In this document: positions 1 to 4,360 of the stretch, in pieces
Layout: the number at the start of each line of letters is the position of its first letter
Position numbering within the stretch: position 1 is the stretch's first letter
Assembly: GCA_947258945.1 (NCBI GenBank)
Contig: CAMYKJ010000027.1
Location: forward strand, 1-7,231
From: an uncultured Ectothiorhodospiraceae bacterium
Lineage (GTDB): Bacteria > Pseudomonadota > Gammaproteobacteria > UBA9214
Direction: 5' to 3'
Length of the DNA stretch: 7,231 nucleotides
Made by a program: the position numbers and the translations under genes
Notes under the pieces: model-generated
The model's input: only the letters and a program-made list of their open reading frames with translations
Databases searched by the model: none
What the model was told of the DNA's origin: nothing

Positions 1-513
1 GAAGGTCGTCGCCACCTTCAGGCTGTAATAGCCGCCGCGGGTGTGCGAGTACAGGCAGGCACGGTTTGTACTGATGTCATCGCGCGCGAGCAACACGTCC
101 ACGGCCGCATCGACATCCTTCTCCAGTTCGTAGTCATGCTCGATCGGGTGCGTGCCGATGAAATGCGCAGCATAGATATCCGGCGCCAGCACCACGAAGC
201 CGCGTGCCGCCACCCGCCGCACAAGACGCTGCACCCAGTCACCCAGCCCGCGCCGGCCGTGCACGAACAGCACCGCCGGGTATGGCTTGTCATCGTCCGG
301 CCGCGCCACCAGTGCCGGGATGTCCACATCACCGCTGACATAGCTGGTCCACTCGGTGGTGATGGTGTGATTTTCCGGCACCTCGATCTGGCTGTCGTTC
401 CACCAGGCGCTGTCCCACCACCCGCTGTTATCCTGCGGCTCGTCTTGGGCGCCTGCAAAACGACTGCCCAGCAGGCAAGCGGTCAACAGGGCGATCGATA
501 CGACTGTTTTCAT
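1..513 (-). CDS. Dienelactone-hydrolase-like secreted alpha/beta hydrolase, N-terminal 171 residues (cut by left edge)
   Basis: The gene starts at the ATG at 513 and runs off the window at base 1 with no stop, so only the first 171 codons are present. Residues 1-22 form a Sec-type signal peptide (Lys2, hydrophobic core VVSIALLTACLLG, A-x-A-like end around GAQ), suggesting periplasmic export. Residues 78-113 carry the family's typical early strands: PYPAVLFVHGRRG with its HG oxyanion-type motif, then GFVVLAPDIY. The nucleophile elbow lies at 152-162 and reads ACLYSHTRGGY. Dienelactone hydrolases have Cys, and related peptidase-like esterases have Ser, where this protein has Thr158. The catalytic Asp and His would lie beyond the edge. 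A GGGA lies about 11 nt before the ATG. The gene shares direction with the small gene at 575-769, 61 bp upstream. The fold assignment is good; the substrate is unknown, and hydrolase activity is uncertain because of Thr158. Confidence 0.85.
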   Translation of the reverse strand, partial: MKTVVSIALLTACLLGSRFAGAQDEPQDNSGWWDSAWWNDSQIEVPENHTITTEWTSYVSGDVDIPALVARPDDDKPYPAVLFVHGRRGLGDWVQRLVRRVAARGFVVLAPDIYAAHFIGTHPIEHDYELEKDVDAAVDVLLARDDISTNRACLYSHTRGGYYSLKVATTF

Positions 514-574
514 ATTCTGAATTTCCCGAATTTTTCTGTTTTGTTGTCTGGCCTGCCAGGCATCCGGCCGCGTT

Positions 575-769
575 TTACCGGTCGGCGGCCTTCAGCTTTT
601 CGCGCAGCAGGCTAATCAGTTGTTCGGCATTTTCCTGCATTTCCGGAGGAATGACCTCGAACAGGTATTCGATTTCGTCCAGGGCCTCCTCGATCTCATC
701 CCTGCCGGTCAGGTTATCCAGACGCATCGACAGCTGGTGCATGTAACTGTAGGGATCAACGCCGCTCAT
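575..769 (-). CDS. Small acidic helical protein of unknown function (64 aa)
   Basis: This is a complete 64-residue ORF from ATG 769 to TAA at 575-577. I do not recognise a named family. The protein has no signal peptide, membrane segment or cysteine. From residue 11 on it looks almost wholly alpha-helical and is rich in Glu, Asp and Leu, with heptad-like hydrophobic spacing (LDNLTGRDEIEEALDEIEYL, then AEQLISLLREKLKAA) broken by an IPPEM turn near residue 41. This suggests a short helical hairpin in the cytoplasm that could bind a partner. It is followed in the same direction by the exported hydrolase after 61 bp, so they may be co-transcribed. There is no clear Shine-Dalgarno sequence. An inverted repeat containing a TATACT -10-like hexamer sits directly before the ATG, so the message could have little or no leader. 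Coding status is supported by the biased, low-complexity-free composition and lack of a better competing frame. Confidence 0.7.
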   Translation of the reverse strand: MSGVDPYSYMHQLSMRLDNLTGRDEIEEALDEIEYLFEVIPPEMQENAEQLISLLREKLKAADR

Positions 770-770
770 G

Positions 771-790
771 GTTGATTAGTATAAATCAAC
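771..790. promoter_or_regulatory. 6-bp inverted repeat with -10-like hexamer in front of the 64-aa gene
   Basis: GTTGAT (771-776) and ATCAAC (785-790) are perfect inverted copies separated by 8 nt. On the minus strand the spacer supplies TATACT (complement of 779-784), five of six matches to a sigma-70 -10 box, ending about nine bases before the ATG of the gene at 575-769. I see no convincing -35 at 17 bp. It could be a promoter with an operator over it, or a hairpin in the leader. Confidence 0.3.
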
Positions 791-934
791 AACCGTGCCT
801 GACGATGCCTAACCGCACAATTGGCATGGGAAAAATGCAAAAAACAGTCGCTACCCTTTTTTAGCCGGCTGGTTGCTTGTACATTAATGACTGGAATGAA
901 CAAGGGCGCTGACCATGGATAGCGGGGAAACTCT

Positions 935-1375
935 ATGACCGAACTGGGCCATGTGGTGTATTACGTCAGAGACCTGCAAGCCTCGCTGAAATTCTATTCC
1001 GGTGTAGTGGGTCTCCCGGTCAGCGGCACGATCTTCAATGGCCGCGCTGCCCTGCTCACGGGGGGGCGCACCCACCATGAACTGCTGCTGATCGAGGTGG
1101 GCGATGCGACAGGCCCGCTGGCGGGTAAACGCATCGGCCTGTATCACGTTGGCTGGAAGATCGGCGACCGGCTGGAAGATCTCAGGGATGCCCGTGACCG
1201 TATAGAAAAACTCGGCTACAGCATCGATGGCCGGGCAGACCACACCATCAGCCGGAGCCTGTACCTGCGCGACCCGGACGGTAACGAGGTCGAGCTGTTC
1301 ATCGACGACCCCGAATTCGACTGGCAAAATGACACGTCGTGGATGGAGGCGCCGGTCAAACCGCTGGAACTCTAA
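935..1375 (+). CDS. VOC-superfamily protein (glyoxalase / extradiol dioxygenase fold), 146 aa
   Basis: The protein has the paired beta-alpha-beta-beta-beta modules of the vicinal oxygen chelate fold. Module 1 opens with LGHVVYYVRDLQASLKFYSG (residues 4-23) and module 2 with GLYHVGWKI (68-76), ending in SLYLRDPDGNEVELFID (108-124). The expected divalent-metal ligands are His6, His71 and Glu120, with the usual H-H-E spacing of single-subunit VOC proteins such as type I extradiol dioxygenases, so metal binding is likely. The DPDGNxxEL motif is typical of the family. The substrate cannot be told from sequence: candidates include a catechol-type dioxygenase, a glyoxalase-like lyase or a thiol transferase. 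The ATG at 935 is preceded by GGGGA (924-928) at good spacing. A second ATG at 915 is out of frame. No signal peptide is seen, so it should act in the cytoplasm. The stop is followed at 1376-1412 by an imperfect GC-rich hairpin without a U-tract. Confidence 0.9.
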   Translation: MTELGHVVYYVRDLQASLKFYSGVVGLPVSGTIFNGRAALLTGGRTHHELLLIEVGDATGPLAGKRIGLYHVGWKIGDRLEDLRDARDRIEKLGYSIDGRADHTISRSLYLRDPDGNEVELFIDDPEFDWQNDTSWMEAPVKPLEL

Positions 1376-1445
1376 CCGGGTGGTAACGGCCTATGTTTTA
1401 CACCGTCCCCGGAATTGAGTGTCACCCGACCTTGTTCTGTTAACC

Positions 1446-1598
1446 ATGCACCCGGACCGGATTCTTGTTGTATTGATTGTTTTGTTGCTGGCAAGTGTGG
1501 CGGCATTTTTGTCAGGCCTGCTGCCCTACCCGCTCGGATTCATTATCCTGTCGATTTTTATCGTCGCCCGCATCCTCCATTTGCAGGGAAAGCAATGA
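1446..1598 (+). CDS. Probable small two-helix inner-membrane protein (50 aa)
   Basis: ATG 1446 to TGA 1596-1598 encodes 50 residues with two clear hydrophobic segments: residues 6-24 (ILVVLIVLLLASVAAFLSG) and about 30-44 (LGFIILSIFIVARIL), joined by a short LLPYP turn. The ends are short and polar, MHPDR before and HLQGKQ after. That alternation of two membrane-length runs with a proline turn is unlikely by chance. An in-frame GTG at 1419 with GGA five bases upstream is an alternative start, adding nine residues; the ATG has no good Shine-Dalgarno sequence. It lies 70 bp after the VOC gene in the same direction. An overlapping ORF on the opposite strand (1512-1694) is also hydrophobic but less well formed. 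Function is unknown; such proteins often act as subunits or regulators of larger membrane complexes, which is only a general analogy here. Confidence 0.5.
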   Translation: MHPDRILVVLIVLLLASVAAFLSGLLPYPLGFIILSIFIVARILHLQGKQ

Positions 1599-1813
1599 AA
1601 ATGCCGCGAACATCAGTAACTTCGACAACTCGCGCCCATAAGAATGCTTCCAGCCCAGGCACCAAAAAAGTATCGCTGATCCCACCCAGGCCATCTACCC
1701 GCTAACGTTAACTTATTTTTATCTACTCTTGCCAGTATCTTGCAAGGCAAACAGTTTCCACATGGCGCGTCATCACCGGTGTACTAGACTACAGCCTATG
1801 TACTGCTGTGTTG

Positions 1814-1818
1814 GGAGG
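1814..1818 (+). promoter_or_regulatory. Strong Shine-Dalgarno site fixing the start of the SRPBCC gene
   Basis: GGAGG at 1814-1818, within GGGAGGGA, sits seven bases before ATG 1826. It lies between an upstream in-frame GTG at 1808 and that ATG, so it selects the ATG and excludes the longer form. Confidence 0.8.
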
Positions 1819-1825
1819 GATACAG

Positions 1826-2446
1826 ATGTTCTTCCGGCAGTGTCATGCGTTGCGAGCCGCCAGCAAGATTATCCCTGCCTTCATTGTACTGGCGAGTTAT
1901 TGCCTGCCTTTCACACAGCTGAGTGCAGCAGAGCTTGTCCACCTTGCACTGGACCAGAATCAGGGCGTGTATCAACTCAGGCTGGAGATTATTCTCGATG
2001 CCTCGCCCGAGAATGTCCACAAGGTGGTGACCGATTATGTTCATATTTACCGCATCAATCCCTCTATCATCGATTCCGAGGTTCTGGACACGCCCGATAA
2101 TTCGGTGATCCGGGTAAGAACGGTGATCAACGACTGCATCATGATTTTCTGCAAGGAATTGCATCGGGTGGAGGAAGTAAGAGAGCTCGAATCGGGTGAT
2201 ATATACTCCCTGGTTGTGCCCGAGCTGAGCAATGTAAAGTCCGGTGTAACCATCTGGCAAATACATCCAATGGGGAACCGTACCCGCCTGATTTATATAC
2301 TGAGCCTTGAGCCGGATTTTTTTGTGCCACCGCTGATCGGGACCCTCGTTGTCAAACAGAAGCTGAAGAAGGAAGTTTTATCGAGCCTCGACAATATTGA
2401 ACGCATAGCGCAGGTTCACGACAGCAATATCGAGACATCTGAATAG
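1826..2446 (+). CDS. Exported SRPBCC/START-like domain protein (206 aa)
   Basis: The N-terminus has a basic start (MFFRQCHALRAASK) and a hydrophobic core IIPAFIVLASYCLPF, then QLSAAEL, a plausible signal peptidase I site after Ala35. The mature protein should therefore be periplasmic or outer-membrane associated. Residues 49-200 resemble the SRPBCC helix-grip fold: an opening strand VYQLRLEIILDASPENVHKVVTDYVHIYRINPSI, in which a ligand-cavity strand leads into the family's helix with the D-Y turn, several beta strands, and a long C-terminal amphipathic helix (about 173-197). The family binds hydrophobic ligands such as lipids, polyketides or quinones; the ligand here is not known. The mature part has only two cysteines, Cys104 and Cys109, close enough to form a disulphide in the periplasm. 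The stop is 34 bp before the cytochrome lipoprotein gene, suggesting one operon. The strong Shine-Dalgarno site sets the start at 1826. The fold call is from pattern, not from a search. Confidence 0.7.
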   Translation: MFFRQCHALRAASKIIPAFIVLASYCLPFTQLSAAELVHLALDQNQGVYQLRLEIILDASPENVHKVVTDYVHIYRINPSIIDSEVLDTPDNSVIRVRTVINDCIMIFCKELHRVEEVRELESGDIYSLVVPELSNVKSGVTIWQIHPMGNRTRLIYILSLEPDFFVPPLIGTLVVKQKLKKEVLSSLDNIERIAQVHDSNIETSE

Positions 2447-2468
2447 CGCCTATTGCGCAGGATTACAC

Positions 2469-2473
2469 AGGAG
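2469..2473 (+). promoter_or_regulatory. Shine-Dalgarno site selecting a TTG start for the cytochrome lipoprotein
   Basis: AGGAG at 2469-2473 is seven bases before TTG 2481, a normal distance, but 19 bases before the next in-frame ATG at 2493. The site therefore favours the TTG, which also gives the lipoprotein signal a positive N-region (Arg2). Confidence 0.65.
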
Positions 2474-2480
2474 CGCGGCT

Positions 2481-2855
2481 TTGCGAATTTATATGACAGG
2501 TATTGTGCTGCTTGCGCTGCTGACAACCGGTTGCATCAGGGAGCAGCGGAAGGTCAGTTTTCGGGATGATGTGCGTCCAATCCTGGCGGCGAACTGCATA
2601 GAGTGCCATAGCAAGCCTGCAGGCAAGGGCTATGTAAAAGTCGGCCTGAGCATGGCCACTTATGCAGATCTTATGCGCGGCACCATCTATGGTCCTGTTA
2701 TCGTGCCCGGAGACAGCCGGCACAGCATACTCAACATGCTGGTGGAAGGCCGGGCCGATCCATCGACGCTTATGCCGCACGGGAGACAACCACTCAGCAG
2801 CGAGGAGGTCGAGGTCCTGCGCCTCTGGGTTGAGCATGGGGCCCTGCCTGACTGA
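2481..2855 (+). CDS. Monohaem cytochrome c lipoprotein (PSCyt1-like haem domain), 124 aa
   Basis: Residues 1-18 are a lipoprotein signal: MRIYMTGIVLLALLTTGC, with Cys18 as the predicted lipidated residue (TTGC is a loose but allowed lipobox). The mature protein opens with VSFRDDVRPILAANCIECHS: the FxxDVxPIL lead-in followed by CxxCH (Cys39, Cys42, His43) is typical of the planctomycete-type cytochrome c haem domain, also found in many Proteobacteria. The distal ligand is probably Met98 in TLMPHG. The domain ends with LSSEEVEVLRLWVEHGALPD, the family's closing helix. The protein is thus a membrane-tethered, periplasmic, single-haem electron carrier or redox sensor. It is the haem domain alone, about 106 mature residues, with no fused enzyme. 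It starts at TTG 2481 (see the Shine-Dalgarno entry) and follows the SRPBCC gene by 34 bp, so the two are probably co-transcribed and may act together on a hydrophobic substrate or electron donor in the envelope. Confidence 0.88.
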   Translation: MRIYMTGIVLLALLTTGCIREQRKVSFRDDVRPILAANCIECHSKPAGKGYVKVGLSMATYADLMRGTIYGPVIVPGDSRHSILNMLVEGRADPSTLMPHGRQPLSSEEVEVLRLWVEHGALPD

Positions 2856-3001
2856 ATAAGCTGAACAGGCCGGCTGCGATACAAGCGTGACGGACACCAA
2901 CAACAGGCTGGAATTGTATGACAGATGTCCCCGAAGAGGACTACCCGTGGAATTGTTGATGGGCCGGCCCGGAATACCCGGTTCCAGGCGTGACCAACCG
3001 G

Positions 3002-3028
3002 CGACAATGATGCGCAGCGGCATTGTCG
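3002..3028. terminator. Strong hairpin between convergent genes; possible bidirectional terminator without U-tract
   Basis: CGACAATG (3002-3009) and CATTGTCG (3021-3028) pair perfectly. After one A-G mismatch, three more pairs (3011-3013 with 3017-3019, one of them G-U) close a 3-nt loop. It lies between the cytochrome gene ending at 2855 and the methyltransferase ending at 3046 on the other strand. Neither side has a run of T directly after the stem, so intrinsic termination is doubtful; an mRNA 3'-end stabilising role is equally possible. Confidence 0.35.
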
Positions 3029-3045
3029 TCCAGTGCGGCGCCTCG

Positions 3046-3876
3046 TCAATTTTGTTTTTTTGTAAGTATTATCATGGGGTACTTGAAATGCTTTACAAAA
3101 AAAGCGGGGTAACGCTCTTCGAGATTGAACAGCAGATTGAACATCATTCCGCCTATCTTGTTATCCGGCATGAGTCTTTTCTGGGTTGTCGAGCTGAACG
3201 AACGCCAGGGCAGGATTTTTATGCCGGCAACGTCACTGAACCTGTTCCACCATTCAACAGGATGCGGGTGAAAATACAGGCTCTCGCCCTGTTCTTCCTT
3301 CTTTTCTTCCGCAGGTTTTTTCAGAAGATTTCCTGCTTTCCTGATTGCACGGAGCGGCAAAGACGACATTAACGAGGACACGATTGTATCCGGATTGCTG
3401 TAAACGACAATGACCGGTTTTCCCGGTTTGGTAACCCTGATTAACTTGCGCACTGCCTCTTCCTGCCTGTCCTTGTCCATATGGTAGATGGTATGCAGGC
3501 TCACTGCACAATCGAAATAATTATCCTCCAGGGGAAGATCAAAAAAACTGCCATGCAGGAAAACCCCATGATCTCCTATTTTATTTTTTGCACTTTCCAG
3601 CGCAGTCGATGATAAATCAACACAATACCTCTTCGTGAAATTCATTGAATACTGCAAATACTCTTTGTACTGTATGGGGCCGGATGCCATGTCGAGTATA
3701 TTCTCGCCACTTTCCGGTATATGTCTTAACACCCTCAGCCGGCATTTGCTGACATACTCCCCGGCATGCTCTCTCAGGTCCTCCCATATTTTTGCATCTT
3801 CGGTAATCTCCCCTTCCGTTTCCCAGCCTACGGTATTGTAGAATTTTGAAACTCTTTCTTCAGCGTTGTTCGTCAT
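3046..3876 (-). CDS. Class I SAM-dependent methyltransferase (276 aa)
   Basis: Rossmann-type methyltransferase motifs appear in order. Motif I is at 59-70 (NILDMASGPIQY, SAM-binding loop), the acidic residue after strand 2 is Asp87 in RYCVDLSS, and the next adenine-binding region is SFFDLPLED (110-118). Strand 4 follows as FDCAVSLHTIYHM (121-133), and KLIRVTKPGKPVIVVYSNP (144-162) is the strand 5 region. The SGPIQ form of motif I and the LHTIYHM segment match stand-alone small-molecule methyltransferases of the Methyltransf_11/25 kind. A charged insert (KKPAEEKKEEQGE, 186-198) and a C-terminal region of about 75 residues probably form the substrate lid; the substrate is unknown. The ATG at 3876 has GGGAG about 11-12 bases upstream. 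The gene is clearly richer in A and T than its neighbours (for example 23 G+C in the 60 bases 3061-3120, against 40 in 4861-4920), which suggests horizontal acquisition. Its start overlaps a small ORF at 3860-3976. Confidence 0.9.
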   Translation of the reverse strand: MTNNAEERVSKFYNTVGWETEGEITEDAKIWEDLREHAGEYVSKCRLRVLRHIPESGENILDMASGPIQYKEYLQYSMNFTKRYCVDLSSTALESAKNKIGDHGVFLHGSFFDLPLEDNYFDCAVSLHTIYHMDKDRQEEAVRKLIRVTKPGKPVIVVYSNPDTIVSSLMSSLPLRAIRKAGNLLKKPAEEKKEEQGESLYFHPHPVEWWNRFSDVAGIKILPWRSFSSTTQKRLMPDNKIGGMMFNLLFNLEERYPAFFVKHFKYPMIILTKKQN

Positions 3877-3976
3877 GGCATTTACATCTCCCGGGACCTT
3901 CGTATTTCAGCAAATCTTCTTCGGGTGAATACCCGCGTTCAACCAGACTGGTTAGCTTTCTTTTGAATTTGCCCAT
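3860..3976 (-). CDS. Possible 38-aa peptide ORF overlapping the methyltransferase start
   Basis: ATG 3976 to TGA 3860-3862 encodes 38 residues: MGKFKRKLTSLVERGYSP (1-18), then EEDLLKYEGPGRCKCHDEQR (19-38). The reading frame overlaps the first 17 bases of the methyltransferase and contains that gene's Shine-Dalgarno region (codons 29-30), an arrangement that allows translational coupling. The N-terminal half is basic and could form a helix; the C-terminus holds Gly, Pro and a Cys-Lys-Cys-His group. An in-frame stop lies two codons before the ATG, so this is not the tail of a visible longer gene. No Shine-Dalgarno sequence is obvious. Codon use is AT-leaning like the methyltransferase. It could be a real small protein, a regulatory leader peptide, the substrate peptide of the methyltransferase, or chance. 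I do not recognise the sequence. Confidence 0.35.
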   Translation of the reverse strand: MGKFKRKLTSLVERGYSPEEDLLKYEGPGRCKCHDEQR

Positions 3977-4003
3977 ATCAAGTCACTGACATATGAACCA
4001 GCC

Positions 4004-4034
4004 TGACGATTTGTATTGGCCATCTGAATCGTCA
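4004..4034. promoter_or_regulatory. 8-bp perfect inverted repeat upstream of the methyltransferase unit
   Basis: TGACGATT (4004-4011) and AATCGTCA (4027-4034) are perfect inverted copies with a 15-nt spacer, itself centred on the palindrome TGGCCA (4017-4022). The dyad ends 28 bp before the ATG of the 38-aa ORF on the minus strand. Its size and symmetry fit a dimeric regulator's operator; a leader hairpin is the alternative. Confidence 0.4.
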
Positions 4035-4198
4035 CAGATTGCACGGGCATCGCGAATCATTTACACGCCGCTGCTTCATTCCGTGTTGATGGGCACTCGA
4101 TATTAACTCACCCGAGACGAACCGGGAACGGCCGCGTCCGTTCATACGGAAACCGGAAACAACCGGCAAGTGGACCGTGGAACGCCCGGCCTGACTGA

Positions 4199-4216
4199 CC
4201 GGCGCCGGAGCGCCGG
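4199..4216. other. GC-rich hairpin in the zwf upstream region
   Basis: CCGGCGC (4199-4205) pairs perfectly with GCGCCGG (4210-4216) around a 4-nt CGGA loop. It is followed on the plus strand by a run of A (4219-4225), not T, and on the minus strand the T run precedes it, so it is not an intrinsic terminator in either direction. If transcribed it would form a very stable structure 144 bases before zwf. Confidence 0.4.
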
Positions 4217-4360
4217 CGAAAAAAAGCCGTCCCGGTTTGAAGCTGTTATCATGCGGCATTGCCACCCGTTCCTTTGCTGGCAGAATGAGACTTTCCCGCC
4301 ACCGGGACAGGGCGTCCGATTTCGGCCAACCGGAACCCGGGCATAGCGGGATACAGACTC

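Larger units (their letters stand above)
3977..4360. other. Non-coding stretch between the methyltransferase unit and zwf (384 bp)
   Basis: No ORF here has convincing coding character. The left part holds the 31-bp dyad at 4004-4034, likely belonging to the leftward unit. The right part is the zwf upstream region and contains a 7-bp GC-rich hairpin (4199-4216) and four AACCGG words (4120, 4150-4151, 4161 and 4328). I could not identify a full sigma-70 promoter for zwf: TATCAT at 4247-4252 resembles a -10 but has no matching -35. I saw no recognisable HexR-like palindrome, riboswitch or tRNA. Confidence 0.6.

Noticed and set aside
18..458. Minus-strand ORF of 146 aa inside the hydrolase region
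   Set aside because: It is a shadow in another frame of the hydrolase gene at 1-513. Its protein is rich in Arg, Trp, Ser and Cys without domain features, while the other frame has a signal peptide and alpha/beta hydrolase motifs.
884..1327. Minus-strand 147-aa ORF opposite the VOC gene
   Set aside because: The plus-strand frame encodes a clear VOC protein with metal ligands and a good ribosome site; the opposite frame is its mirror shadow.
1376..1412. Nested hairpin after the VOC stop as an intrinsic terminator
   Set aside because: Outer stem of 5 bp and inner stem of 4 bp with an uneven internal loop and no T-tract; too weak to call.
1512..1694. Minus-strand 60-aa ORF with a hydrophobic start
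   Set aside because: It overlaps the better two-helix frame on the plus strand, has no Shine-Dalgarno sequence, and ends in a charged, unstructured tail. I keep it only as the competing alternative.
1595..1705. 36-codon ORF starting in an ATGA overlap with the small membrane protein
   Set aside because: The overlap is attractive, but the product is only Ser, Thr, Pro, Lys and Arg repeats of low complexity with no ribosome site.
2463..3049. Two minus-strand ORFs (186 and 120 aa) opposite the cytochrome gene
   Set aside because: The plus-strand frame has CxxCH, a lipoprotein signal and a ribosome site; these frames show no domain and are shadows.
2887..3372. Plus-strand 161-aa ORF after the cytochrome gene
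   Set aside because: Most of it lies opposite the methyltransferase, with no recognisable domain, no ribosome site and a GTG start; treated as chance.
4038..4066. TTGCAC with 17-bp spacer to TACACG as a zwf promoter
   Set aside because: Each hexamer matches the consensus at only about three of six positions, which is expected by chance.
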